In this document: positions 6,353 to 14,137 of the stretch, one piece after another | How the letters are laid out: each line of letters starts with the position of its first letter | Position numbering within the stretch: the stretch's first letter is position 1 | IMG/VR virus record: IMGVR_UViG_3300031963_000589 | Coordinates: 1-32,338 of that record | Direction: 5' to 3' (one strand) | DNA length: 32,338 nucleotides | Source of the DNA: a virus | Notes under the pieces: generated by a model | What the model saw: only the letters and a program-made list of their open reading frames with translations | Databases searched by the model: none | What the model was told of the DNA's origin: nothing | Position numbers and translations under genes: made by a program

Positions 6353-6982
6353 TTATGCTCCAAAAATGTGAACTGCTTCGTTATAGTGCTTGATACGATC
6401 ATCAAGACCAATCGTACCACCATTAATTCTCTTAGTCATTCCAACAAAATCGCCTGCGTCAGCAAATGTGTTTAGATCATTTGCGTACCAGAACCAGCAT
6501 CCAGAATGAACTGCGCCACGTGGTGTTTCTAAATATTCAGCTGCGTCTTCTGGAGAAATACCAGCGTAGTTTGCGAAATTAACATAATTGTTTTTACCAG
6601 TTAACTGAATCAAACCACGACCACAGTAACGGAAGCCATCACCAGATGCTTCATCGCCATTACCCATACGACCACCATAAACTACGTTGGCAATTTTTTC
6701 TGGTTGACGAGCATACTGATTTGCGTCACGATTTGCTCCAAAATATTTTGGGAAAATTTTGTTAAGTCCATCAGCAGAGTAGTTTAAATTTTCTTTTAAG
6801 ACACGATAACCACCTGACTCATGAGCAGTTTGCGCAACAAAAGCTGCAACTCTACCAACTGATGTAATTTCAAATACTGGTAATAATTCGTTTAATTCAT
6901 TAAACCAAACATCAACACCATATGCTGCATTTGGAATGATATGTGATAATTTCTGAGATGTAAATTCAAATTCAAAGGACAT
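6353..6982 (-). CDS. Endolysin, glycoside hydrolase family 19 (chitinase-like)
   Basis: A 209-residue protein of the GH19 type used by many Gram-negative phages to cleave peptidoglycan. The catalytic glutamates are Glu55 in AQTAHESGGY and Glu64 in LKENLNYSA. The conserved RYCGRGLIQLTGKNNY block is at 118-133, and the C-terminal substrate-binding region (INGGTIGLDDRI) is present. There is no signal peptide, so export needs a holin. The gene directly downstream of it encodes a secreted protein, and the gene directly upstream encodes a two-TM protein that could be the holin. A second holin candidate is at 23629. Confidence 0.93.
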   Translation of the reverse strand: MSFEFEFTSQKLSHIIPNAAYGVDVWFNELNELLPVFEITSVGRVAAFVAQTAHESGGYRVLKENLNYSADGLNKIFPKYFGANRDANQYARQPEKIANVVYGGRMGNGDEASGDGFRYCGRGLIQLTGKNNYVNFANYAGISPEDAAEYLETPRGAVHSGCWFWYANDLNTFADAGDFVGMTKRINGGTIGLDDRIKHYNEAVHIFGA

Positions 6983-6984
6983 TG

Positions 6985-7506
6985 TTATTCTCCTGGTTTT
7001 CTAATAATTGGTGGAACTGCAACTCTCGGTGGAACTGCAACACTTGGGGGAACACTCGCTGGCTCAACTGGGTCTGGATATGCTGCTGGCATTCCCATTG
7101 ATGGTGGCGAAACTGGTCTAATTGGCAGTGGACTTAATGCTGGTGTTGCTGGTGTTGGTTTGTTTACGCCAGAAGCCATATCTAATGCTTTCTTTCTTGC
7201 CTCTGGATCATTACCTGCCAGCATAATTCCCGACAGCGTTCCAGTTAAGAATGTTGCGATAGGAATAATCAACTCAAAAAATTTCTGATCAATTGGAGAA
7301 ATTGCATTAAGTGGTTGAGTTACAAAAATAATTGAGTAAAGAACAACGAAAACAATACCAGTCAATGTTAATGCTAAACAGATTCCAATAAAGAATCTTA
7401 GTCGAGCCATCAACTGATCTTCTGTATATATGAAATTTTCTTTATTTTCCACAGTTTGTTGCTCCTTGTGTAGAAATATTTTTAGAAGGTTCGATAGTTT
7501 TTTCAT
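6985..7506 (-). CDS. Two-TM membrane protein with Pro-rich tail (holin candidate)
   Basis: A 173-residue protein with transmembrane segments at about residues 37-62 and 78-100 (ending TGTLSGIMLAG) and a cytoplasmic or periplasmic tail of ~65 residues rich in Pro, Ala and Val. It sits 2 bases from the endolysin start, so a holin or lysis-regulator role is plausible but not shown. The start at 7506 has an AGGA site and overlaps the upstream gene by 65 bases; the internal Met33 (at 7410) is an alternative start without overlap. Confidence 0.75.
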   Translation of the reverse strand: MKKLSNLLKIFLHKEQQTVENKENFIYTEDQLMARLRFFIGICLALTLTGIVFVVLYSIIFVTQPLNAISPIDQKFFELIIPIATFLTGTLSGIMLAGNDPEARKKALDMASGVNKPTPATPALSPLPIRPVSPPSMGMPAAYPDPVEPASVPPSVAVPPRVAVPPIIRKPGE

Positions 7507-7720
7507 CAGGCGGTCCTAGTCTGGGATCACGTTGTCCCTTAAAAATATGTTCTGGACATTGTCTAGTCACATCACATAATGGTTTTTTACAAATATCTTT
7601 ATCCCAGTTTGCTGGGTCTTGGCATGGATAACGGAATCGATCACCACCAAAAATAGCCAAAGCCAGTGGTAAAAAAATCAGTAAAGCCAACCATTTAAAT
7701 AATTTTTTATCGTTCAACAT
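7442..7720 (-). CDS. Membrane-anchored Cys-rich small protein
   Basis: A 92-residue protein with an N-terminal hydrophobic segment (residues 8-24, WLALLIFLPLALAIFGG) that is a signal anchor or signal peptide. An exported domain follows with six Cys, including CQDPANWDKDICKKPLCDVTRQCP, which is likely to form disulfides in the periplasm. I recognise the Cys pattern from T4-like aquatic phages, without known function. It overlaps the following gene's start, which suggests coupled translation. Confidence 0.75.
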   Translation of the reverse strand: MLNDKKLFKWLALLIFLPLALAIFGGDRFRYPCQDPANWDKDICKKPLCDVTRQCPEHIFKGQRDPRLGPPDEKTIEPSKNISTQGATNCGK

Positions 7721-7744
7721 TCCCTCAGCTTTCTATTATTTCTG

Positions 7745-8254
7745 TTATTTTGCTAGTGGGTTATCCAATGCCTTTTGAATGCGAGAATCTACGTCTTTAT
7801 TTAGTTGTCTTAATGCTTGTTCGGTTTCTTTCTTAATTGTGCGAACTTCAACTTCAGTCTCACGCTGAGATTGTTTGGCGCCTCTCTCAACACTATCAAC
7901 TACAGTTTCCAATTTACGTAGATCGTTCTTAAGATCGTTTTTAATATCACGTGTGTAGTCTGCTGTTTTCTGAGAATTCTCCTCAATAACAGAAAGACGC
8001 TTGTCAAACTCAGAAAGATCTGGAGCTACATATTTCTCAATCTTTGTTTTCATATCTTGGTAAGATTTGTAAACCTCAAACGCACCATATAAACCACCAA
8101 GCACAGACGATACAATAGTAAATGCTACCATTAGTTTTGCTGGAGTAAACTCGTACCCACCAATACTAATTACTGTATCTTTACTAGCATATTTCTTTAC
8201 TGCTGCTTCTGCTTCATCAATTTTTTTATTGACGTCTTTAATTTCTTCTGGCAT
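7745..8254 (-). CDS. Membrane protein with long coiled coil
   Basis: A 169-residue protein. Residues 1-22 are charged, residues ~39-62 (LMVAFTIVSSVLGGLYGAFEVY) form one transmembrane helix, and ~70-165 are a heptad-rich charged helix, probably a coiled coil. The layout (short cytoplasmic end, one TM, long helical domain) would suit a periplasm-spanning or membrane scaffold role, including an i-spanin-like role, but this is not demonstrable here. An AAAGGAAA ribosome binding site precedes the start. Confidence 0.75.
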   Translation of the reverse strand: MPEEIKDVNKKIDEAEAAVKKYASKDTVISIGGYEFTPAKLMVAFTIVSSVLGGLYGAFEVYKSYQDMKTKIEKYVAPDLSEFDKRLSVIEENSQKTADYTRDIKNDLKNDLRKLETVVDSVERGAKQSQRETEVEVRTIKKETEQALRQLNKDVDSRIQKALDNPLAK

Positions 8255-8265
8255 TTTTGTTTCCT

Positions 8266-8463
8266 TTATTTACTTCGTTCTAGTTGTTTTGCGATACTTC
8301 TCATCTTAATTAAATCTGATGCGCTTGGACCATTTCCTTTTTCTTCAGCCTCAGCTTTAAGTATTTTTTGCTCTTCAATTTTAAAATAAAAAACATAAGC
8401 TGAAATTAAAACTATAATTTCTAAAAGATAAAAGATCATAAATGACTCAAATAATGTATTCAT
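8266..8463 (-). CDS. Small membrane protein
   Basis: A 65-residue protein with a hydrophobic N-terminal helix (about residues 5-27) followed by a charged helical tail rich in Lys and Glu. Its ATG overlaps the stop of the 717-residue secreted protein (ATGA), so translation is coupled. The function is unknown. It is one of several one-TM proteins in this block. Confidence 0.72.
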   Translation of the reverse strand: MNTLFESFMIFYLLEIIVLISAYVFYFKIEEQKILKAEAEEKGNGPSASDLIKMRSIAKQLERSK

Positions 8464-10613
8464 TTGTATTGTGCGTCAACCATTTCTTGATGCAATCTAT
8501 CTGCTCCCCCAAACATTCTTCTACCAACTGTGCGATTATCAATTACATCTTTTCCATATTGTCTTTGTAATTGTCTTTGAAGAATATCTGGAACATTTGA
8601 CTGCGCATATGTAGAGAATCCTGGAACAAAACCCATCGCCCCGATTACATTTGTTTGTATTGCTACTTGCGCTTCAAATGTAACAGCGTTTTCTACTCTT
8701 TTCATTTCTTGCTGCGCTTTTTGATTCGCTTCTTTCCTTGATTCTGCTCTTATTTCTCCACCAGATTTACCTTCATTAGTTCCAGGTTTTTGATCAGATC
8801 TTTCTGATCTTGGTTCTGCTCTTGCTGATTGCTGTGGCTGTTGTCTTTCGCTTGAGGAAGATGCGTTTCTAGTTTCTGTTTTATTTGTTTGTTGCGTTTG
8901 AGCAGATCCTTGAGTATTAGTATTTGTGTTAACAATTTGTTGTCCTCCCGATGGCGCTAATTGAACTGTGGCTGTTGCGTCTGGCGATACAGAAGTTGCT
9001 TTTGTTTCAATCACGCTATCAACATTACTATCACCTGTTTTAGAAACTTCTGTTTTTACCCTACCATCGTTTGAAATAGAAGTAGATGCTTCTGTTCTTG
9101 ATGGTTTGTTTTCTGTTGTTTTTGTTGTAGTTGAAGTTCCAGTAGTGTCGATTCCTAAAACACTTTGTTTAGCGTATGCTTCAGCGTAATTCGGACAGTC
9201 TGTTGCATAAAGACCATTTAAATTACACTGTTGTGTTTTGTATGCCGATGCGTATCCAGTACAGCCAGTATGGTATAGTGGATTAGCAGTACATTGCTGA
9301 TTATAATATGCTTGTTGATATCCTGGACACCCAGTGTCATACAACGCATTTAATGTACATTGCTGAGCATAATATGCTGCTTGATATCCAGGACAAGATT
9401 GCGCATATAGCGGATTGATATTACATTGTGCTGTTTGATACCCAGGACAAGATGGGTCATATAAAGAATTTAATGTACATTGCTGAGTAAGATATGCAGC
9501 TGCGTATCCAGAACATGATTGTGAAGAAAGCGGATTTGATACGCAAGGATCTGCAGTGTAAACTGCTTCACTGTACATGTTTGTTATGCTCGAAGCGCCA
9601 AGAGTCCATGGCGACATAGCAAATCCACCTAATGTTGACATTGGTAGAGAAGAACTAAATCTAAACTGTTTTGAATATGTACCAGATGCTCCGTTATTAT
9701 TACCATTGTGCGTGTTAGATTCACTAAACAATGTAGCGCTGTTGCTATCTGTAATAACAGTCGCAACTCCAGCGTCTGAATAGTTCCAACCTGTTAAGCA
9801 AAAACCAAATAAATCAAACATAGCACATTGTCTTCCTGCGACATTGTATGTGTAACCATAATTAAATCCGTGTATAGTAGCACCAGCGCCAGCAAATGCT
9901 AATGCTTGATTAATCGCATACGCTTGCGTTCCAGTTGTTCCTGTAAATAAATTGTTACTTGTTACTACATTATTATAACCAGGACATGATGGAGAATATG
10001 CAGGATTAGTTACGCAAGGATCAACTGTATACTGCAAACTTAAAGAGGGGTTGCGAACTTGTGGTCCATAATAACCTGCCCAAAATCTAGCATCTTTACC
10101 TGTAAACGATAATTCTAAATTAGATAAACCTGATAAAGAATAGTCTTGAGCAAACCATTGTGTACCAGAATAGTTTATAAAACCACCAGACTGTTGTGGA
10201 TAGTTGTAGTTGTATGTCTGAAGAGCATTTCCTCCAGAATCTTTTAATACAACTTGACCACTCAATGTTCCATACTGCCCAGTTGTTGAATCATTGTTAA
10301 TATTCCATGAATAATTATAGCCACCAACTTGTATTCCTGTTCCAGACAATGCTTGGTTTATCGCGATTGTTTGCGCAGCAGTTGCTGTCGTATATCCAAA
10401 TATAATTGTGTTAGTTCCAGGATTAAATGCTGGAGTAGTTCCTCCAGATAATCCACCATTTTGTCCTTGCACAGTTCCAGTCCAAGCGTTTACTGTTGGG
10501 TTTAATAGATTTGATGTTTGATTGTATGTTGCGTTAGGTGATGGTTGTGTTCCTACTACTTGAGCAAACAAGTTACTTGATGTTAATAACAATAACAATA
10601 AAATTTTTTTCAT
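8460..10613 (-). CDS. Large secreted protein with duplicated beta domain and Cys-rich repeats
   Basis: A 717-residue protein with a signal peptide (MKKILLLLLLTSSNLFAQ). Two related beta-rich, Gly/Asn/Thr-rich domains follow (about 60-200 and 220-357). They share T..AINQAL and G.NY motifs, and each ends in a Y-T-(V/A)-DPC unit. Next come six tandem C-x-x-N-x-L-Y-x-x-x-C-x-G-Y units (355-482), a long Ser/Thr/Gln-rich low-complexity region (490-620), and a charged helical C-terminus. The Cys pairs imply disulfide-stabilised units outside the cytoplasm. It could be an adhesin-like, superinfection-exclusion or envelope protein. No homologous function is known to me. Confidence 0.8.
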   Translation of the reverse strand: MKKILLLLLLTSSNLFAQVVGTQPSPNATYNQTSNLLNPTVNAWTGTVQGQNGGLSGGTTPAFNPGTNTIIFGYTTATAAQTIAINQALSGTGIQVGGYNYSWNINNDSTTGQYGTLSGQVVLKDSGGNALQTYNYNYPQQSGGFINYSGTQWFAQDYSLSGLSNLELSFTGKDARFWAGYYGPQVRNPSLSLQYTVDPCVTNPAYSPSCPGYNNVVTSNNLFTGTTGTQAYAINQALAFAGAGATIHGFNYGYTYNVAGRQCAMFDLFGFCLTGWNYSDAGVATVITDSNSATLFSESNTHNGNNNGASGTYSKQFRFSSSLPMSTLGGFAMSPWTLGASSITNMYSEAVYTADPCVSNPLSSQSCSGYAAAYLTQQCTLNSLYDPSCPGYQTAQCNINPLYAQSCPGYQAAYYAQQCTLNALYDTGCPGYQQAYYNQQCTANPLYHTGCTGYASAYKTQQCNLNGLYATDCPNYAEAYAKQSVLGIDTTGTSTTTKTTENKPSRTEASTSISNDGRVKTEVSKTGDSNVDSVIETKATSVSPDATATVQLAPSGGQQIVNTNTNTQGSAQTQQTNKTETRNASSSSERQQPQQSARAEPRSERSDQKPGTNEGKSGGEIRAESRKEANQKAQQEMKRVENAVTFEAQVAIQTNVIGAMGFVPGFSTYAQSNVPDILQRQLQRQYGKDVIDNRTVGRRMFGGADRLHQEMVDAQYK
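9168..9551 (-). repeat. Tandem Cys-rich protein repeats within the 717-residue protein
   Basis: Six units of 18-22 residues with the pattern QC-x-x-N-x-L-Y-x-x-x-C-x-G-Y-x-x-A-Y (third and fourth Cys-flanking positions vary). The second unit is four residues shorter. A seventh, isolated unit sits after the first beta domain (protein residues 199-213). The DNA copies differ at many bases, so they are not recent identical duplications. Confidence 0.85.
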
Positions 10614-10616
10614 AGT

Positions 10617-10721
10617 TTATCTTTTTGTTACTATACCTTGCTTTATTGCTGCGCTTTGATGTTCTAACCAAATACCAACAAACCCAATTATTACACATAC
10701 TGCTGCGAATATTTTAGCCAT
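10617..10721 (-). CDS. 34-residue membrane peptide
   Basis: A short frame beginning MAKIFAAVCVIIGFVGIWLE and ending IVTKR. It fills the gap between two genes of the operon with 2-3 base spacing on both sides. Residues 3-19 form a single hydrophobic helix. Placement and composition favour a real small membrane protein over chance, but no homologue is recognised. Confidence 0.55.
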   Translation of the reverse strand: MAKIFAAVCVIIGFVGIWLEHQSAAIKQGIVTKR

Positions 10722-10723
10722 GA

Positions 10724-11161
10724 TTATAACTTATACAGTTTAAAAAAATATACGAGTAACGCAGCTACACCAATGCAGTACCATAATAAATCTTGAACTT
10801 TTTGTCTATCTTTATTAATGAACTTCATATCCTGCGCATTTTGTTCTTGTATCTCGCCTTTATATTTTTCTACTTTAGTCCAAGCATCTTTACCATGTTT
10901 TGCTGTTAAATCTGTTTTTAATTTTTTAACTAACTCTTGTCTTTCAAGTTCTTCCTCAAATTTACGTATAGCTGCTAGTTCTGTATTGATTAAAAGTTGT
11001 TCTTGTTGACGTCTTTCTTGCACTCTTCTTTTCTGTTCATTCTGAACAGACTTTTCCATATCGCTCTGTATCTCACCAACAAATTTACCAGTATCATCCC
11101 CAAGTTTTTTGGCTTGTTTTAAAGCATTTAGACCATTGGATATGTCCTTGGGGATTTCCAT
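10724..11161 (-). CDS. Coiled-coil protein with C-terminal membrane anchor
   Basis: A 145-residue protein. Most of it (about 25-120) is a highly charged helix rich in Glu, Gln, Lys and Arg, consistent with a coiled coil. Residues ~124-142 (LLWYCIGVAALLVYFFKLY) form a C-terminal tail anchor. The start codon directly abuts the stop of the upstream secreted protein. The function is unknown; a membrane-attached role in lysis or envelope remodelling would fit the block. Confidence 0.75.
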   Translation of the reverse strand: MEIPKDISNGLNALKQAKKLGDDTGKFVGEIQSDMEKSVQNEQKRRVQERRQQEQLLINTELAAIRKFEEELERQELVKKLKTDLTAKHGKDAWTKVEKYKGEIQEQNAQDMKFINKDRQKVQDLLWYCIGVAALLVYFFKLYKL

Positions 11162-11680
11162 TTAATTGTCTTTTTTCTCTGCTGGTTTGCTCAGATCAAT
11201 TACTGGGGGTTTTACTGCATAGTTACCAATATTATCTTTTTTAAAGTTATCAAGAACTCCACGTGATTTCCATTCTTCTTTCGCTGCTTCACCAATTTTT
11301 CCTTCTACTGGGCATGGTGTTCCTGCTGCTATCATTGCTGTAAAGATTCTTTCATCTTGACACAATGTTGCTACGGCAGCAACTTTCATTCCCATATCGT
11401 ATAAGTTCTTTGCTAATTTAATTCTTTCGCAATTCATATCTCTCATTGTACCGCCCATAGAGATACCAAGAATCTGCGTTTGCACTGCTCCTGATGCTGC
11501 AACTGCGCAGACATCGTTATTAATAGTTGTGATTGCTGGAGCCACCGCAGTTGGAGGTGGCGATTTTACTGTTGTTTCAGAAGTGCTTCTGGAAGTCGAA
11601 TCAGTTGTGACCGATGTTTGGGCGATCGCAGGGGACAAATACATGACAAAAAGCACGAATAATGCGAACTTTTTGTTCAT
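11162..11680 (-). CDS. Secreted conserved protein
   Basis: A 172-residue protein with a signal peptide (cleavage expected after AIAQ near residue 21), then a Ser/Thr/Pro-rich linker. A conserved core follows (about 55-130), CAVAASGAVQTQILGISMGG followed by MRDMNCERIKLAKNLYDMGM and TLCQDERIF, with four Cys. I recall this core from T4-like aquatic phages, where it lacks a function. It is the first gene of the minus-strand block and is followed without a gap by the coiled-coil gene. Confidence 0.8.
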   Translation of the reverse strand: MNKKFALFVLFVMYLSPAIAQTSVTTDSTSRSTSETTVKSPPPTAVAPAITTINNDVCAVAASGAVQTQILGISMGGTMRDMNCERIKLAKNLYDMGMKVAAVATLCQDERIFTAMIAAGTPCPVEGKIGEAAKEEWKSRGVLDNFKKDNIGNYAVKPPVIDLSKPAEKKDN

Positions 11681-11716
11681 TTTACTACCTTTGTTGGGTT
11701 ATATTTCTAATAATTT

Positions 11717-11730
11717 TTGGCATATGCCAA
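11717..11730. promoter_or_regulatory. 14-bp perfect palindrome between divergent genes (operator candidate)
   Basis: TTGGCATATGCCAA is a perfect inverted repeat. It lies in the 127-base gap between the minus-strand secreted-protein operon and the plus-strand PRTase/propeller gene, upstream of the plus-strand promoter at 11758. CTAAATA on the minus strand (11740-11734) resembles a degenerate late promoter for the minus operon. A dimeric regulator site is plausible; no cognate regulator is seen. Confidence 0.4.
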
Positions 11731-11757
11731 CTATATTTAGTGCATTGATTGATTTGC

Positions 11758-11787
11758 TTGACAATAAGTAGTATTGTATAGTATAAT
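11758..11787 (+). promoter_or_regulatory. Sigma70-type promoter for the PRTase/propeller gene
   Basis: TTGACA (11758-11763) and TATAAT (11782-11787), both perfect, are separated by 18 bases. The likely transcription start is near 11794, leaving a leader of about 14 bases that contains the GGAGA ribosome binding site before the ATG at 11808. This points to host RNA polymerase and early or middle expression. Confidence 0.85.
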
Positions 11788-11807
11788 GTATCTAGTTTGG
11801 AGAAACT

Positions 11808-13430
11808 ATGGACAAAGAATTAATTGATTTAAAAAACCGAATTATAAATCATGGGATGTTCTGGGGAGAACACAACTATCCAAAAGGATTTTATTGGGAC
11901 ATTCGCGAAGTTGTGCTACAGGGTAAATGGTTAAAAATTGTAGCACAAAAAATGTGGGAAAAAATTAAGCCACACAATATACAACTTATATTTGGAACTG
12001 GAAGTGGAGCAACACCAATTCTTTCTGCAATTCAAATGATTGCATCTGAAGATGGTGTTGAATTACAAACACTTATAGTTAGAGAACAAAGAAAAGATAG
12101 AAATAGAAAAAAAATTATTGAGGGAACATTACCAAAGCACAAGGTAAGAGCATTTTTTGTAGATGATATGATGAATGATGGGAACACATACTACAAAATT
12201 CGTCAGACATTAATGAAAGAGACAAACAATGTTGACATAATTGGGTGCTGCACTGTTGTAGATAAATGGTCTCAAACTGGTTCTAGAAGAATTATGATAA
12301 AGGGAACAAAGTTTGAAACACTTTTTTCCAAACACGATTTTTATACGAGAATCGATCCTTGGATTTGGGAAGGTAAATTTGAATCTGTAACATCTGGTAA
12401 AAGATTATTTACCAGAAAAATAATTAAAAAACAAATTTGGCGTTGTATGGATAATAACATAAACATGCAACACATAAAAAGTCCTGTTTTGATAAATGAG
12501 AATAATGTTTATTGGGCGACCGACTATGGTAAACTTATGTGTCATAAACTTGAAACAGGAGAACCACAATGGGAAAGGCAGCAAAAAAGAATTATTATTG
12601 GTAAGATTATTAATTATCCAACTATTGTTGGAGATTCTTTATATGTAAATGGATATGATGGTATAAGTTTAAAAATGAACAAATACACTGGTGAAATTAA
12701 ATGGCAAAATAAAGTTTGTCATACATTTCATTCTTCAATTACACCTGATCCGAATAGAAAACAAGTGTACACTTGCACTGAAAATGGTGAACAAATAGGT
12801 TATATTGTATGTCTTGACTCTGATACAGGTATACCTAAGTGGAAATATAAAACAAATAAGTGGATTCCATGTACACCAAATGTAAAAGATAATGTTGTTG
12901 TTACAGGAACAAATGACAATGTAATACATGCTGTTGATGCAGAAAATGGAAAACTATTATGGTCTGCGAAATCTGGTATGATAAGAAGTAAACTAATTTT
13001 CTTTAAAGAAACTGTAGTATCTTTTGATGAACGTGGTATGTATAGAATACATAATATGTATACAGGAGAACTTATTTTTGAAAGGTGTTTTGGAAAATCT
13101 TTTCATCCCAATCTTGTAGTTGATAAACTAAATGATCATATTATTTTTACAAATAATACATATGATGGCTATATGTTTGCAATTGATCAAAACGGAAATC
13201 AGAAATGGATGGTACAGTTAAGAGGAGAACAGTTATGGTCTCCACAGTTACTTAACAACAGACTTTTGTCAGTTTCATACAATGGTTATCTTTCTATGAT
13301 ATGCGCATCGACTGGTGAAAAACTTGCGTGTGATTTTTTAAATTATAAAGTTTCTTCACCACCAGCATGGAATCAAGATTATTTGGCAGTTAACAGTTTA
13401 ACACAAGGACTTTTTGTTTATAGGATATAA
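11808..13430 (+). CDS. Phosphoribosyltransferase fused to PQQ-like beta-propeller
   Basis: A 540-residue two-domain protein. Residues ~30-160 look like a type I (orotate-like) phosphoribosyltransferase: GTGSGATP at 63-70, a flexible-loop motif VREQRKDRNR (91-100) followed by EG, and the PRPP loop FFVDDMMNDGNTY at 116-128 with the two Asp of DD. Residues ~205-540 contain repeated blades of the PQQ/WD-like kind (for example LETGEPQW, KYTGEIKW, SDTGIPKW, AENGKLLW, MYTGELIF, DQNGNQKW), each with a hydrophobic strand set. The propeller may bind a partner or ligand. The reaction product is unknown. The 13432 gene follows after one base. Confidence 0.82.
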   Translation: MDKELIDLKNRIINHGMFWGEHNYPKGFYWDIREVVLQGKWLKIVAQKMWEKIKPHNIQLIFGTGSGATPILSAIQMIASEDGVELQTLIVREQRKDRNRKKIIEGTLPKHKVRAFFVDDMMNDGNTYYKIRQTLMKETNNVDIIGCCTVVDKWSQTGSRRIMIKGTKFETLFSKHDFYTRIDPWIWEGKFESVTSGKRLFTRKIIKKQIWRCMDNNINMQHIKSPVLINENNVYWATDYGKLMCHKLETGEPQWERQQKRIIIGKIINYPTIVGDSLYVNGYDGISLKMNKYTGEIKWQNKVCHTFHSSITPDPNRKQVYTCTENGEQIGYIVCLDSDTGIPKWKYKTNKWIPCTPNVKDNVVVTGTNDNVIHAVDAENGKLLWSAKSGMIRSKLIFFKETVVSFDERGMYRIHNMYTGELIFERCFGKSFHPNLVVDKLNDHIIFTNNTYDGYMFAIDQNGNQKWMVQLRGEQLWSPQLLNNRLLSVSYNGYLSMICASTGEKLACDFLNYKVSSPPAWNQDYLAVNSLTQGLFVYRI

Positions 13431-13431
13431 C

Positions 13432-14037
13432 ATGAAATATAAAATTTTAGCGGATATGCATTGTGATAGAATTGTGTATTTTACATCTAACATATCAGAG
13501 CATACAGAAATAGATGATAATCTTTACATATGTTTTTATGATGGAGAATTACCGAAAACTCCAAAAGAAATGACACTTAGAAATTGTTGGTCTTGGAAAT
13601 GGGATTCTGTAAATAACACATTAAATTATGCAAATCAATCTGTAGAAAAACAGATTACTCTTTTCGATCAAAATAAAAATTCAGCAAAACAAGTTCTTGT
13701 AAACGTAATTAATAAGGCAAGAAAAACTGTTATAAACAACTATGCTTTTGATGCTTATACACAATCAAGAATATATGAGGAGTTGACAAAACCAAAAGAA
13801 GAACAATTCTATATTAATTCTATCGCAGAAATAACAGGTAAACCAAGAGAAGACGTGTTTTCCGAATACAGTAAAAAAAGAAAAAAGTTTGAGGATGTTC
13901 TATTTCTATCAGAAGTTACCAGAATACATTTCGAACAACTAATTGATAAATGTAAAACTTCTGATGAACTTTATAGAATTCGAAATGACATCGCAGAGGT
14001 AAATATACTAGAAAAATATAAAGATTTAGAAAAATAA
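13432..14037 (+). CDS. Unknown partner gene of the PRTase/propeller protein
   Basis: A 201-residue soluble protein with no recognised family. The N-terminal ~60 residues look beta-rich (MKYKILADMHCDRIVYFT, LYICFYDGELP), and the rest is charged and helical. A start at 13432 is preferred to an in-frame codon at 13414 because it falls just after the upstream stop and an AGGA lies before it. Tight linkage suggests it works with the fusion protein, but nothing in its sequence defines how. Confidence 0.75.
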   Translation: MKYKILADMHCDRIVYFTSNISEHTEIDDNLYICFYDGELPKTPKEMTLRNCWSWKWDSVNNTLNYANQSVEKQITLFDQNKNSAKQVLVNVINKARKTVINNYAFDAYTQSRIYEELTKPKEEQFYINSIAEITGKPREDVFSEYSKKRKKFEDVLFLSEVTRIHFEQLIDKCKTSDELYRIRNDIAEVNILEKYKDLEK

Positions 14038-14038
14038 T

Positions 14039-14066
14039 TTGACATAAATTAAAGAACTTGTATAAT
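14039..14066 (+). promoter_or_regulatory. Sigma70-type promoter
   Basis: Perfect TTGACA (14039-14044) and TATAAT (14061-14066) with a 16-base spacer. It begins at the stop codon of the preceding gene and would transcribe the structured leader 14073-14137 and the MazG-like gene. Confidence 0.8.
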
Positions 14067-14090
14067 TACTATGTAGGGGTTGATATAGAG

Positions 14091-14130
14091 GTTAGTAAGC
14101 ACTAACTTAATACCCTTACAGACTGTAAGG
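14091..14130 (+). other. Two inverted repeats in the MazG-gene leader
   Basis: GTTAGT-AAGC-ACTAAC (14091-14106) is a 6-bp hairpin. It is flanked by AGGGGT and ATACCCT, which can extend the stem. CCTTACAG-A-CTGTAAGG (14114-14130) is an 8+1+8 inverted repeat ending 7 bases before the next -35 box. They could be an operator or leader RNA folds, or a short RNA made from the 14039 promoter. Confidence 0.5.
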
Positions 14131-14137
14131 TTAATGC

